DNA from: DASPLX01 sp035627375
GTDB lineage: Bacteria; Pseudomonadota; Gammaproteobacteria; Burkholderiales; Burkholderiaceae_D
Assembly: GCA_035627375.1 (NCBI GenBank)
Contig: DASPLX010000043.1
Span: forward strand, 164,081 to 228,080
Direction of reading: 5' to 3'
Length of the DNA: 64,000 bases
The notes beneath the pieces are model-generated. The model ran no database searches, had not been told where the DNA came from, and saw only the letters and a list, made by a program, of their open reading frames with translations. Below are positions 17,266-26,994 of the stretch, piece after piece (positions within the stretch are counted from its first letter, which is position 1; each line of letters opens with the position of its first letter). A program made the position numbers and the translations under genes.

Positions 17266-18374
17266 AAAACTTGCTCAACGCAATCGTGTGCGCGGCCGCG
17301 CTGACGGCGGCAAGCGCTGTCGCCGGTCCCGGCGCCCATGGCCCGAACGGCGAACATCTCGATACGCCGGCGCCCGCGACCGCCGCCGGACTGGCGCGCC
17401 TGCCCGACGGCAGCGTCAACGTTCCCAAGCTCGCCCAGCGCCGCATGGCGATCCGCACGCAACTGGCGCGCGAAGACGAGCATCCGCTGACCGTGGAGCT
17501 CAACGGCCGCGTCGGCATCGATCCTAACGCCGGCGGGCGGGTGCAGGCGCCGTTCGCCGGCCGCATCGAACCGGGGCCGAAAGGTTTGCCGCTGGCCGGC
17601 CAGCGGGTCGAAAAAGGGCAGGTGCTGCTCCACGTGCGTCCCGTGGCCGGCGCGATCGAGCGCGCCAACCAGCAAGCGCAGCTCATCGAAATCCAGGCTG
17701 GCCGGCGCCTGGCAGAGCAACGCGTCAAACGGCTCGAGGCGCTCGAAGGCACGGTTCCGCAAAAGGAGATCGATGCGGCACGGGCCGAAGCGGCGAGCCT
17801 GGCCGGCCGTGAAAAGGCGGTGGCCGCGAGCGTCGGCGGCAGCGAGGCGGTGACCGCGCCTGTTTCCGGCGTCATCGCGGCGGCGAACGCCGTGAACGGC
17901 CAGGTCGTCGAAGCGCGCGACGTGCTGTTCGAGATCGTCGATCCGCGCCGGATGATGGTCGAGGCATGGACCTCGGATCCTGGGCTCGCGGACCGCATCG
18001 AGCGCGCCAGCCTGGCCGGCGCCGCCGGCGTCGAGCTGACGTTCCTCGGCGGCGCCCGCAGCCTGCGCGACGGCGCCTTGCCGATCCAGTTCCGGGCCTT
18101 GGGCGGCAAGGCGGCGCTTGCCGTCGGACAACCGGTCACCGTGCTCGCCCGGCTCGCCGAAAAGATCAAGGGCATCGCCTTGCCGGCGCAGGCGGTCGTA
18201 CGCAGCCCAGCCAACGAGCCGATCGTATGGATCAAGTCGGGCGCCGAGCGTTTCGTCGCGCAGCCGGTCGAGGTCAAGCCGCTGGATGCCGGGACGGTCG
18301 TGGTGGTCAAGGGCCTGTCTGCCGATAACCGCGTCGTGGTGTCGGGGGCGGCGCTGATCAACCAGATCAGATAG
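17262..18374 (+). CDS. Periplasmic adaptor of metal RND pump (CzcB/CusB-like)
   Basis: The 370-residue membrane-fusion protein links the inner-membrane pump to the outer-membrane channel. It has a signal peptide, an N-terminal HGPNGEH segment, a barrel-sandwich half motif (GRVQAPFAGRIE), a helical hairpin (about 125-185, rich in Ala/Glu/Arg) and the second half motif VTAPVSGVIAAANAVNGQVV. The C-terminal membrane-proximal domain ends VVSGAALINQIR, typical of HME adaptors. It is 8 nt upstream of the pump gene. Confidence 0.88.
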   Translation: MKNLLNAIVCAAALTAASAVAGPGAHGPNGEHLDTPAPATAAGLARLPDGSVNVPKLAQRRMAIRTQLAREDEHPLTVELNGRVGIDPNAGGRVQAPFAGRIEPGPKGLPLAGQRVEKGQVLLHVRPVAGAIERANQQAQLIEIQAGRRLAEQRVKRLEALEGTVPQKEIDAARAEAASLAGREKAVAASVGGSEAVTAPVSGVIAAANAVNGQVVEARDVLFEIVDPRRMMVEAWTSDPGLADRIERASLAGAAGVELTFLGGARSLRDGALPIQFRALGGKAALAVGQPVTVLARLAEKIKGIALPAQAVVRSPANEPIVWIKSGAERFVAQPVEVKPLDAGTVVVVKGLSADNRVVVSGAALINQIR

Positions 18375-18382
18375 GAACCGAC

Positions 18383-21300
18383 ATGTTCAACTGGATAGTC
18401 CGTTTCAGCCTGGCGAACCGCCTGTTCGTGCTGGCGGCGGCCGTGCTGCTGATGGCGTACGGCGCGCTCATGGCGTCGCGCACTCCGGTCGACGTTTTTC
18501 CCGACCTCAACAAGCCGGTGGTGACGATCATGACGGAAGCCGGCGGCATGGCGCCGGAGGAAGTCGAACAACTGGTATCGTTCCCGCTCGAGACCTCGCT
18601 CAACGGCATGCCGGGCGTCACGCGCGTACGCTCGGTGTCCGGCGCCGGGCTGTCGATCGTCTACGCCGAGTTCGACTGGGGCACCGACGCCTACCTGAAC
18701 CGGCAACTGGTCTCGGAACGGCTCACGCTGGTACGGGAGCAACTGCCGGACGGGATCACGCCGATCATGGGCCCGGTGTCGTCCATCATGGGCGAGATCA
18801 TGCTGATCGCCTTGCCGATCGATCCGTTGAAGGCCGACCCGATGCAGGCGCGGGAATATGCCGACTTCATCCTGCGCCCGCGGCTGCTGTCGATTCCGGG
18901 CGTTTCGCAAGCGATTCCGATCGGCGGCGAGGTGCGCCAGCTGCGGGTCGAGCCCGATACCGCGCGCATGGCGCAGTTCGATGTCACGCTGGAACAGATC
19001 GAGGCCGCCCTGCGCGGCTTCGCGGCCAACACCAGCGGCGGCTTCATCGATTTGAACAGCCGCGAATACCTGATCCGCAATCTCGGCCGGACCAACCGGC
19101 TGGAAGACATGCAAGGACTGGCCGTCGCCTACCGCGGCGGCACGCCGGTATTGCTGGAGCAAGTCGCGTCGGTGCGCCATGCGGCGGCGCTCAAGCGCGG
19201 CGACGCCGGCATGAACGGCAAGCCGGCCGTGATCGTCAGCGTCCAGAAGCAGCCGGCCGCCGACACCGTGACATTGACGCGGGAAATCGAAAACGCCCTG
19301 AAGGAACTCAAGCAAGGGCTGCCCGCCGGCATGTCGCCGCCGGAAGTCCTGTTCCGCCAGGCGGACTTCATCGAGGCGTCGATCGGCAACGTCGTCGAGG
19401 CGCTGCGCGACGGCACGATCATGGTCGCCATCGTCCTGTTCGCCTTCCTGCTGAATTTCCGCACCACCGCGATCTCGCTGATCGCGATTCCGCTGTCGCT
19501 GGCCGTCACGGCCGGCGTCTTCCACCTGCTCGGCCAATCGATCAACGTCATGACGCTCGGCGGATTGGCGATCGCCATCGGCGAACTGGTCGACGATGCC
19601 GTGGTCGACGTGGAAAACATCCTGCGGCGCCTGAAGCAGCACCGGCGCGCCGCAGGAGGGCCGTCGGCGCTGGAAATCATCTGGCGCGCATCGGTGGAGG
19701 TGCGCTCCGGGATCGTCTATGCGACGGTGATCGTGGTGCTGGTGTTCGTGCCGCTGTTCGCCTTGCCGGGCATCGAAGGCCGCCTGTTCGCGCCGCTCGG
19801 CATCGCTTACATCGTTTCCATCCTGGCCTCGATGCTGGTCTCCATGACGGTGACGCCGGTGTTGTCCTACTATCTGCTGCCCGGGATGAAGCAGCTCCGG
19901 CACGGCGACAGCCCTTTGGTGCGCCGCTTGAAGGCGTGGGATGCGAGGATCCTGCATTGGTCGCTCCCCCGCGCGAAGGCGATCCTGGCGCTCGCCGCAC
20001 TGGCGGTGGCGGCGGCCGCGGCCTCGGTGCCGTTCTTCCCGCGCGCCTTCCTGCCGCCGTTCAACGAGGGATCGCTGGTGATGGGAATGACCTTCACGCC
20101 CGGCACTTCGCTGGCGGAGGCGAACCGCATGGGGGCGCTGGCCGAAACGCTGATCAAGGAAGTGCCGGAGGTGAGCAAGGTCGGGCGCCGCACCGGCCGC
20201 GCGGAACTCGACGAACACGCGGAAGGAGTGCATTCCTCGGAGCTCGACATCGACCTGAAGCGTTCGGCGCGCGAACGCGAGGAGATCATGGCCGATCTGC
20301 GCGCGCGGCTTACCGTCATTCCGGCGTCGATCGCGATCGGGCAGCCGATCTCGCATCGCCTCGATCATCTGCTGTCCGGCGTGCGCGCCCAGATCGCCCT
20401 GAAGATATACGGCGACGATCTCGACACCTTGCGCGGGCTGGCCGAAGGATTGCGCGGCCGGCTGGCCGGCGTTCCGGGGCTGGTCGATCTGTCCGTGGAG
20501 CGGCAGGTGCTGATTCCGCAGATCAAGGTGCGGGTCGACTATCGCAAGGCGGCGCAGCACGGATTGACGCCCGGCCAGGTATTGAAAGCGCTGGAGACGC
20601 TATCCGAAGGCGAGCGCGTCAGCCAGGTGGCGGACGGCCCGCGCCGCTTCGATGTGATGGTGCGCCTTCCGGACCAGCAGCGTTCGCCGCAGGATTTGTC
20701 GCGCATCGTGCTCGATAGCCCGGCGGGCCGGATTCCGCTGTCCTCGATCGCGAGCGTGGAGGAGGGCGACGGCCCGAACCAGATCGGCCGCGAAAACGGC
20801 CGCCGCCGGATTGTGGTGTATGCCAATACCGACGGCTCCGACATGGCGCGCATCATCGGCGACATCCGGAAAGCCGTGGCGGCGACCGCGGTTCCCGCCG
20901 GCTATTTCGTCGGCATCGAAGGCCAGTTCCAGGCCCAGGAACAGGCGACGAAGCTGATCGTCGGTTTGTCCCTGATATCGCTCGCGATGATTTTCCTGGT
21001 GCTGTATTCGCGCTACCGCTCGTCGGCGCTGGCGCTGATCATCATGGGGAACATTCCGTTCGCCCTGATCGGCAGCGTGGCGGCGATGTGGATCGCCGGC
21101 GTATCGCTGTCCGTCGCCTCGATGGTCGGCTTCATCACGCTGGCGGGCATCGCGACCCGCAACGGCATACTCAAGGTCAGCCATTACATCAACCTGTGCA
21201 AGTTCGAGGGCGAAACCTTCGGCGTGCCGATGATCGTGCGCGGCTCGCTCGAACGGCTCACGCCGGTGCTGATGACCGCCCTGGTCGCGGCGTTCGCGCT

Positions 21301-21487
21301 GGTGCCCCTGCTGCTGGCGGCCGATGCCCCGGGCAAGGAAATCCTGCACCCGGTGGCAGTCGTGATCTTCGGCGGACTGATCAGCTCGACGATCCTCGAT
21401 TCGCTGTTGACGCCGCTGATTTTCTGGCTGGCCGGCCGCAAGCCGCTCGAAGCGCTGGCGGCCGGCGAGACGCAGGAAGCATATTGA
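18383..21487 (+). CDS. HME-type RND metal efflux pump
   Basis: This proton-driven inner-membrane pump has 1034 residues, the usual CzcA/CusA length, with twelve predicted helices and two large periplasmic loops. The N-terminus MFNWIVRFSLANRLFV and TPVDVFPDLNKP are characteristic. The signature in helix 4 near residue 400 reads AIGELVDDAVVDVEN. This differs from the DFG-type motif of Zn/Co/Cd pumps and from the AIGAMVDAA of Cu/Ag pumps, so the metal is uncertain. It keeps the paired acidic residues needed for proton relay. The last gene of the tight operon, followed by a small exported protein. Confidence 0.9.
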   Translation: MFNWIVRFSLANRLFVLAAAVLLMAYGALMASRTPVDVFPDLNKPVVTIMTEAGGMAPEEVEQLVSFPLETSLNGMPGVTRVRSVSGAGLSIVYAEFDWGTDAYLNRQLVSERLTLVREQLPDGITPIMGPVSSIMGEIMLIALPIDPLKADPMQAREYADFILRPRLLSIPGVSQAIPIGGEVRQLRVEPDTARMAQFDVTLEQIEAALRGFAANTSGGFIDLNSREYLIRNLGRTNRLEDMQGLAVAYRGGTPVLLEQVASVRHAAALKRGDAGMNGKPAVIVSVQKQPAADTVTLTREIENALKELKQGLPAGMSPPEVLFRQADFIEASIGNVVEALRDGTIMVAIVLFAFLLNFRTTAISLIAIPLSLAVTAGVFHLLGQSINVMTLGGLAIAIGELVDDAVVDVENILRRLKQHRRAAGGPSALEIIWRASVEVRSGIVYATVIVVLVFVPLFALPGIEGRLFAPLGIAYIVSILASMLVSMTVTPVLSYYLLPGMKQLRHGDSPLVRRLKAWDARILHWSLPRAKAILALAALAVAAAAASVPFFPRAFLPPFNEGSLVMGMTFTPGTSLAEANRMGALAETLIKEVPEVSKVGRRTGRAELDEHAEGVHSSELDIDLKRSAREREEIMADLRARLTVIPASIAIGQPISHRLDHLLSGVRAQIALKIYGDDLDTLRGLAEGLRGRLAGVPGLVDLSVERQVLIPQIKVRVDYRKAAQHGLTPGQVLKALETLSEGERVSQVADGPRRFDVMVRLPDQQRSPQDLSRIVLDSPAGRIPLSSIASVEEGDGPNQIGRENGRRRIVVYANTDGSDMARIIGDIRKAVAATAVPAGYFVGIEGQFQAQEQATKLIVGLSLISLAMIFLVLYSRYRSSALALIIMGNIPFALIGSVAAMWIAGVSLSVASMVGFITLAGIATRNGILKVSHYINLCKFEGETFGVPMIVRGSLERLTPVLMTALVAAFALVPLLLAADAPGKEILHPVAVVIFGGLISSTILDSLLTPLIFWLAGRKPLEALAAGETQEAY

Positions 21488-21546
21488 ATGAGAACGGGCT
21501 GCCGCGGCGGCGCCCAGGTCAAGCCGCCGCATCGATGGAGAAAGTC

Positions 21547-21921
21547 ATGAAGAGATTTCTGGTCCTGGCCGCGGTCGCGCTCGCCGCTACTGCAGGCATC
21601 GCGTTCGCGCATGGCGAAAAGCCAAAACACGGCGGCGTCGTCCAATCGACGAAAGATCACCTCAGCTTCGAACTGGTCAGCAAGGACGGCAAGGCGACGC
21701 TGTATGTCGAAGATCACGGCAAGCCTGTCGCCACGGCCGGCGCGCACGGCAAGCTCACGATACTGAACGGCGGCGAGAAGACCGAGGTCGCGCTCGCACC
21801 CGCCGGCGAGAACACGCTGGCGGCGACCGGCGACGCCAAGCTGCGCAAGGGCGCCAAGGCGATCGCCACGGTGACGTTCGCGGACAAGAAGACGGCGAAC
21901 GTGCGGTTCTCGCTGAAATAA
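21547..21921 (+). CDS. Small periplasmic protein following the metal pump
   Basis: The protein has 124 residues: a signal peptide ending AFAHGEK, then a Lys/Gly-rich beta-type domain with AHGEKPKHGGVV and later DHGKPVATAGAHGK. The pattern resembles small periplasmic proteins found with CusBA-like pumps, and the His residues may bind metal. GGAG precedes the ATG at 21547. It is co-directional and 60 nt from the pump stop. Confidence 0.7.
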   Translation: MKRFLVLAAVALAATAGIAFAHGEKPKHGGVVQSTKDHLSFELVSKDGKATLYVEDHGKPVATAGAHGKLTILNGGEKTEVALAPAGENTLAATGDAKLRKGAKAIATVTFADKKTANVRFSLK

Positions 21922-22006
21922 GCGCAAGCCCGCTTCGGGTTACAATAGCGCCCCGGAAGCGTTCGTCGCGGCATTGGCGACGAACGCGCAACGCGCTTTG
22001 TTTCCC

Positions 22007-22399
22007 ATGTCGTTTCGTTCCCGATCCTTCCTGCTGCATGCCGCGCTGCTCGCCTTGCTGGCGATGCTGGCGACCGTCCTGATGCCGGCGGCGGCGCAGT
22101 TCGTGCGCGCCGGCGCGCCGGGCGGCATGTATGGGAACGCGTTGACGCTCGGCGAAATATGTTCGGTGTCGGCCGCAGGCAAGTCGGCCGATCCCGCCAA
22201 GCAGCGTCCGCAGCACGGCAGCGCCGCCTGCTCCTACTGCACACTGCTCGCCGATCATCCGGGCGTGCCGCCGCAGGCGGCCGTGGCGGTATCGTTCCAG
22301 CGGCCGCTATTTTCCTTCCCCCGCCTGTTTTATACCGCGCCGTATCGGCTTGCCGCCTGGGGCAGCGCCGCCCCGCGCGGCCCGCCCGCGCTTTCCTGA
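22007..22399 (+). CDS. DUF2946-like exported protein
   Basis: This is a 130-residue protein with an N-terminal helix or signal (LLHAALLALLAMLATVLMPAAA) and the motif EICSVSAAG followed by ACSYCTLLADHP. The two-cysteine CxxC with neighbouring His is the mark of the DUF2946 family, usually found beside copper or other metal TonB receptors. Function is not established. A TACAAT at 21941-21946 may be its -10 element. It precedes the TonB receptor by 170 nt on the same strand. Confidence 0.68.
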   Translation: MSFRSRSFLLHAALLALLAMLATVLMPAAAQFVRAGAPGGMYGNALTLGEICSVSAAGKSADPAKQRPQHGSAACSYCTLLADHPGVPPQAAVAVSFQRPLFSFPRLFYTAPYRLAAWGSAAPRGPPALS

Positions 22400-22569
22400 T
22401 CTCCTCCCGTCTCCGGTCGCCCGATCGCCGCTCTTGCGCTCCGCGAGAGCGCGCGAGACTCACGCTTGAGAGGCCGCAAGGCCGCCGCGTCGGTCACCGG
22501 TAGCTTTACAGAATGCAACCAGCGGCCGCTGGCCGTTGCGCGCGAGGAATAACGACAGGAATCCGCCTT

Positions 22570-24876
22570 ATGAAATCGGTCAAGCCGCTGCCGCGGCTCG
22601 CCTTGCTATGGGCCTGCGCCCACGTTTTTGCCGATCATGCCCAGGGCCAGGGCGTGGCGGCAGAGGGCAGCCTGGAAACCGTCACGGTCATCGGCGCCCA
22701 CACACCGCTCGATCCGAATCTGCCGACCACGAGCGAAAGCCGGACCGCCGAGCAATTGAAGGAGCAGAATTTCGTCAACGTCGAGGACGCCTTGAAATAC
22801 CTCCCCGATGTCACGGTGCGCAAGCGTTACATCGGCGACCGCAACGCGCTCGTCGGCGGCCGCTCGGCCGGCAGCCTGCAGGCGCCGCGCGCCCTGGTGT
22901 ATGCCGACGGTTACCTGGTGTCGCAATTTCTCGGCCAATTCAACGCGCCGCGCTGGAACGTCGTGGCGCCGGAAGAACTGGCGCGGGTCGATGTCCTCTA
23001 TGGGCCGTTCTCGGCGCTGTATCCGGGCAATTCGATCGGCACCACGATCATCATGACGACCCGCCAACCGAAGACGTTCGAGGCGTCGTTCCGGGTGCAG
23101 GCGTTCAGCCAGCGCTTCGACGACGCCGGTTACCGCGATACCTATGCCGGCCACCAGGAAAGCGCCTGGATCGGCGACAAGGCCGGCGCCTGGACGTATA
23201 CGCTGGACTTGAACCGCCTGCGCAACCGCGGCCAGCCGATGCAATACGTGACGCTGCAGGCGCCATCATCCTCGACCGCGGCGGCGCTGCCGGTGACGGG
23301 CGCCGCGGCGGGCGTCGATCCGGCCGGCAAGCCCTGGTATTTCGCCGGTCCGAACGGTTCCGCCCTCGAGGACAATACGCAGGAACAGACCAAGCTGAAA
23401 CTGGGTTACGACTTTTCGGCGACCCTGTACGGCGAGGCGCTCTACACCCGTTGGCGCAACGACGGCCGGCGGCACGGCGCCACGTTGTTGCGCGACGGCG
23501 CCGGCAATCCCGTGTATTCGGGCCTGGTGTCGATCGGCGGCGTGAAATACGGCATCCCGGCCAATGCCTATGCGCCGCAGCGGGTCGAGGAAATCCACGA
23601 CATGCTGGGCTTCAAGCTGCGTACGCGCGGCCAGCCCGGTTGGAACGCCTCTCTCGTCGCGACGCTGTACGACATCGGCAAGGACCTGACGCGCACCGCC
23701 GGCGCCAATCCGCCGGCCGCCCTGGCCGGCGGCGAGGGCACGATCGGCGACAACGGCGGCACCGGCTGGCGGACCGTCGATGTGCAGGGTACCTATACGC
23801 CGCCCGGCGTGGCGGCGCCCGGTGCAGCGGCGCATGCGCTGGCCTTCGGTTTCCACAGCAATCGCTACCGGCTTGCCAGCCTGACTTCGCGGACCCCGGA
23901 TTGGCGGGAGGGCGCGCCGGCGTCTGCGCTTTCCGGCTTTTTCGGCAAGACCTCTTTGCAGGCGCTGTTCGCGCAAGACACCTGGCGCATCGCGCCGCAA
24001 TGGCGCGCCACGTTCGGCCTGCGCTACGAGCGCTGGAAAGCCTTCGACGGCCGGCGCGCCAGCGCAAGCTCCTCGATTCCCTACGCGGCGCGTTCCGCCG
24101 CGGCGTGGTCGCCCAAGGCATCGGTCTCGTACGCGGCGGCCGACGATTGGCTGTTCAAGATATCCCTCGGCAAGGGCGTGCGTTTTCCGACGGTCGCGGA
24201 GTTGTTCCAAGGGTCGATCGCCGGAGCCGCGATCGTCAATCACAATCCCGGCCTGCGGCCCGAGCGCGCCTACGCGAAGGAGCTGTCCGGGGAACGCGAG
24301 GTCGCGGCCGGCATGGCGGCGGGCACGGTGCGCCTATCGGTGTTCGAGGACGATGTGCGCGACACCATCTACAGCCAAACCAATATCACGGTCGTACCCA
24401 ACGTCACCAATATCCAGAACATCGACCGCGTGCGCACGCGCGGGGTCGAATTGTCGACGCTCTGGAAGGATGTCGGTCTGCGCGGCCTCGGCCTGATCGC
24501 CAACGTCGCCTGGTCCCGCGGCGACATCCTCGGCAACGCCAACAATCCGGCGTTGATCGGCAAGACCTGGGTGCGGGTGCCGCGCGTGCGCGCCAACCTG
24601 ATGGCGAGCTACCGCCCGAACCGGCGCTGGATGGGAAGTCTCGCGGTCCGGCGCTCGGGGCGGCAATACGGCAGCCTCGACAACAGCGACAGCAATCCCG
24701 GCGTCTTCGGCGGCACCTCGAGCTATACCGTGTGGGACGCGAAACTCACCTATCGCTTCGGCAAGCACATCGAGGCCTCGATCGGCATCGATAACCTGAG
24801 CGATGTTCACTATTATGTTTTCCATCCCTATCCGGGACGGACCTTGTTTGGAGAAATCCGTGCGAATTTCCAATAA
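22570..24876 (+). CDS. TonB-dependent outer-membrane receptor
   Basis: This receptor has 768 residues: signal peptide (ALLWACAHVFADHAQGQG), plug domain starting ETVTVIGAHTPL with the usual NVEDALKYLPDVTVRKR, ARVDVLYGPFSALYPGNS and the end-of-plug region, then a 22-strand barrel ending in FGEIRANFQ with the terminal aromatic. It imports a ligand with TonB energy. The neighbours (DUF2946, BNR protein with a His-Gly repeat, thioredoxin-like protein, metal pump) point to a metal such as copper or a metal chelate. The 3' end overlaps the next gene by 17 bp. Confidence 0.85.
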   Translation: MKSVKPLPRLALLWACAHVFADHAQGQGVAAEGSLETVTVIGAHTPLDPNLPTTSESRTAEQLKEQNFVNVEDALKYLPDVTVRKRYIGDRNALVGGRSAGSLQAPRALVYADGYLVSQFLGQFNAPRWNVVAPEELARVDVLYGPFSALYPGNSIGTTIIMTTRQPKTFEASFRVQAFSQRFDDAGYRDTYAGHQESAWIGDKAGAWTYTLDLNRLRNRGQPMQYVTLQAPSSSTAAALPVTGAAAGVDPAGKPWYFAGPNGSALEDNTQEQTKLKLGYDFSATLYGEALYTRWRNDGRRHGATLLRDGAGNPVYSGLVSIGGVKYGIPANAYAPQRVEEIHDMLGFKLRTRGQPGWNASLVATLYDIGKDLTRTAGANPPAALAGGEGTIGDNGGTGWRTVDVQGTYTPPGVAAPGAAAHALAFGFHSNRYRLASLTSRTPDWREGAPASALSGFFGKTSLQALFAQDTWRIAPQWRATFGLRYERWKAFDGRRASASSSIPYAARSAAAWSPKASVSYAAADDWLFKISLGKGVRFPTVAELFQGSIAGAAIVNHNPGLRPERAYAKELSGEREVAAGMAAGTVRLSVFEDDVRDTIYSQTNITVVPNVTNIQNIDRVRTRGVELSTLWKDVGLRGLGLIANVAWSRGDILGNANNPALIGKTWVRVPRVRANLMASYRPNRRWMGSLAVRRSGRQYGSLDNSDSNPGVFGGTSSYTVWDAKLTYRFGKHIEASIGIDNLSDVHYYVFHPYPGRTLFGEIRANFQ

Positions 24877-26131
24877 TCGATCCCTGGGGCCGCGCATGGC
24901 GGCGATCTTGTGCGCCATGCTTGCCGCGCTCGCAGGACTGCCGGCGGCCGCTTGGTCCGCCGGGCAGCATGGCGGCCACGGCCACGGCCACGGCCACGCG
25001 GCGCCGGCGGGCGCGGCCAAGCGCACAGCCGAGCTCGGCACCTCGGCGGCCGTCGATAGCGCCGGACGGTTGTGGATCGTCGGCAAGGAAACCGCCGCCG
25101 ACGGCCAGTACGCGACCGTCCAGGTATCGAGCGACCTGGGACGGACATGGTCCGCGCCGCGCCGCATCCAGGCCCGTCCGGAACCGGTGGCGGCCGAGGG
25201 CGAGAACCGCCCGAAGATCGCCTTCGGCCCGCGCGACGAGCTTTACATCACCTACACCAAGCCGCTGGCCAAACCGTATACCGGCGAGATCCGCCTGGTC
25301 CGTTCGCTCGATGGCGGCAAGCGCTTCCTGCCGCCGGTGACCGTGCATGCCAATCGCGACCTGATCACGCATCGCTTCGACTCGCTGATCGTCGATCGCG
25401 CCGGCCGCGTGTATGTGGCCTGGATCGACAAGCGGGACCTGGAACAGGCCAAGGCGAAAAAGCAGCGCTACCGCGGGGCGGCGCTCTACTACGCGGTCTC
25501 GGAAGACAGCGGCGCCAGTTTCCGGGGCGATTTCAAGGTCGCCGACCACTCGTGCGAATGCTGCCGCATCGCGCTCGCCCTGACGCCGGACGACAAGGTG
25601 GCGGCCATGTGGCGCCACGTGTTCGCGCCGAACGTCCGCGATCATGCCTACGCGATACTGCCGCCCGACGGCAAGGTCGCCGCGCCCGAGCGCGTGACCT
25701 TCGAGGATTGGAAGATCGATGCCTGCCCGCATCACGGCCCGGCACTGGCATTCGACTCGGCGGGCAAGCGCTATCAAGCCTGGTTCAACGTCAAGGCGGA
25801 AGAGGGCGGCGTCTTCTTCGCGGCGGCTGCTCCCGGCGCCGCCGCCGAACAGCCGGTGGCGCTCGGCTCGGCGCAAGCCGCGCATGCCGACATCGCGGTG
25901 CAGGGGGACGACGTGGTGGTCGCATGGAAGCAGTTCGACGGCAAATCCACCACGATAGCGAGCCGGATGTCGCGCGATCGCGGCAAGACCTGGAGCGAGC
26001 TGGAGCTGGCGCGCACCAGCGGTCCGTCGGATCAGCCGCGGCTGGTCGCGACCGCCGCCGGCATCATCCTGGTCTGGCGCACCCGGGACGAAGGCGTGCG
26101 TGTTTTCCATCCGGCCGGAGCGGCGACATGA
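24860..26131 (+). CDS. Exported BNR/sialidase-fold repeat protein
   Basis: The protein has 423 residues and starts at GTG with GGAGAAAT just upstream; the frame also opens earlier inside the receptor gene. After an export signal comes an HGGHGHGHGHAAP segment, a likely metal ligand. The rest is a beta-propeller with Asp-box type repeats such as SSDLGRTWSAP, SLDGGKRFLPP, SEDSGASFRG and SRDRGKTWSEL. A CECC cluster lies near residue 230. True sialidase activity is doubtful; in this context it probably handles metal or cell-surface binding. Confidence 0.72.
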   Translation: MRISNNRSLGPRMAAILCAMLAALAGLPAAAWSAGQHGGHGHGHGHAAPAGAAKRTAELGTSAAVDSAGRLWIVGKETAADGQYATVQVSSDLGRTWSAPRRIQARPEPVAAEGENRPKIAFGPRDELYITYTKPLAKPYTGEIRLVRSLDGGKRFLPPVTVHANRDLITHRFDSLIVDRAGRVYVAWIDKRDLEQAKAKKQRYRGAALYYAVSEDSGASFRGDFKVADHSCECCRIALALTPDDKVAAMWRHVFAPNVRDHAYAILPPDGKVAAPERVTFEDWKIDACPHHGPALAFDSAGKRYQAWFNVKAEEGGVFFAAAAPGAAAEQPVALGSAQAAHADIAVQGDDVVVAWKQFDGKSTTIASRMSRDRGKTWSELELARTSGPSDQPRLVATAAGIILVWRTRDEGVRVFHPAGAAT

Positions 26132-26616
26132 TGCGAAGACATCTGGCGGCACTGGCGTTTTGCTTGGCCTGGCTCCCGATCGCCTGCGCCCAACCATCGA
26201 TCCGGAGCTTCGACAGCGGCAGCCTGGGGCGCATCGAAGCCGAGTATCGCGGCAAGCCGTTCGTCGTGGTGCTGTGGTCGCTCGATTGCGCCTATTGCGA
26301 ATCGAGTTTCGCCGCGCTGGTCGGCGCGCGCCAGGCCTACGGCTACGAGATCGTCACCGTCGCGACCGACCGCCTGGTTGACGGCGACAACGCCAGCCAG
26401 ATCGCGAAGAGGCTCGACGCCTTCGGCCTGCGTCCGAATGCCTGGGCATTCGACGCCGCCACGCCGCCCGAGCAATTGCGGTACGCGATCGACCCTAAAT
26501 GGTATGGCGAATTGCCGCGCAGTTATTGGTTCGACGGAACGGGACGGCGGGCGGCGCGCTCGGGGAGGATTACCCCGGAAATGATCAGGGGTCTTTTCCC
26601 GGCCGGTCCGAATTGA
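26128..26616 (+). CDS. Thioredoxin-fold (TlpA-like) periplasmic protein
   Basis: The protein has 162 residues with a signal peptide (FCLAWLPIACAQ). The active-site region reads FVVVLWSLDCAYCESSF, a CxxC (Cys-Ala-Tyr-Cys) at the end of the first strand as in TlpA/ResA. The conserved cis-Pro region is GELPRSYWFDGTG. It overlaps the BNR gene stop. A role in reducing cysteines of the CECC or CSYC neighbours before metal binding is a reasonable inference. Confidence 0.75.
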   Translation: MMRRHLAALAFCLAWLPIACAQPSIRSFDSGSLGRIEAEYRGKPFVVVLWSLDCAYCESSFAALVGARQAYGYEIVTVATDRLVDGDNASQIAKRLDAFGLRPNAWAFDAATPPEQLRYAIDPKWYGELPRSYWFDGTGRRAARSGRITPEMIRGLFPAGPN

Positions 26617-26730
26617 TCGCCGGATTCCAGGAATGAATCGGGCTGTCGGCGCCGTTCTTCGAAAACAATCGCCAGTAATCGGCGCCGACCGCCGCACTAT
26701 CGTACCGTCCCGGGACCGTTCTCTGGAATC

Positions 26731-26992
26731 ATGGACGATCAGGCGAAGAGCGATTTCCTCGCCAACGTCAGCCATGAACTGCGCACGCCGTTGACCTTGA
26801 TCCTCGCCCCGCTCAAGCAGTTGCCGGCCGCGGCCAGTCCGCCGCAGGATTGGCGCTCCCGGATAGAGCGTGTGCAACGCAACGTCTTGCTGCTGCTGAA
26901 CCGCGTCAACGGCATTCTCGATTTTCCAAGGCGGAGGCGGACAAGTTCGGCGTCCGCCTGGAAGTGGCGAACTTGCGCGAGCTGATGCCGTC
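26731..26992 (+). pseudogene. Histidine kinase fragment with frameshift
   Basis: The frame begins MDDQAKSDFLANVSHELRTP, the phosphoacceptor segment of a hybrid sensor kinase, and runs to NGILDF. After that the frame turns Arg-rich, while the next frame reads SKAEADKFGVRLEVANLRE, the expected continuation after the HisKA domain. One base appears lost near 26930. The sensor domain upstream and the ATPase downstream are absent, so only a remnant is left. Confidence 0.75.
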
Positions 26993-26994
26993 TC

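Noticed and set aside
17066..20560. Very long minus-strand open frame (1164 codons) across the metal pump operon
   Set aside because: It is antisense to well-supported adaptor and pump genes and is Arg/His/Ala-rich without motifs, as usual for GC-rich shadow frames.
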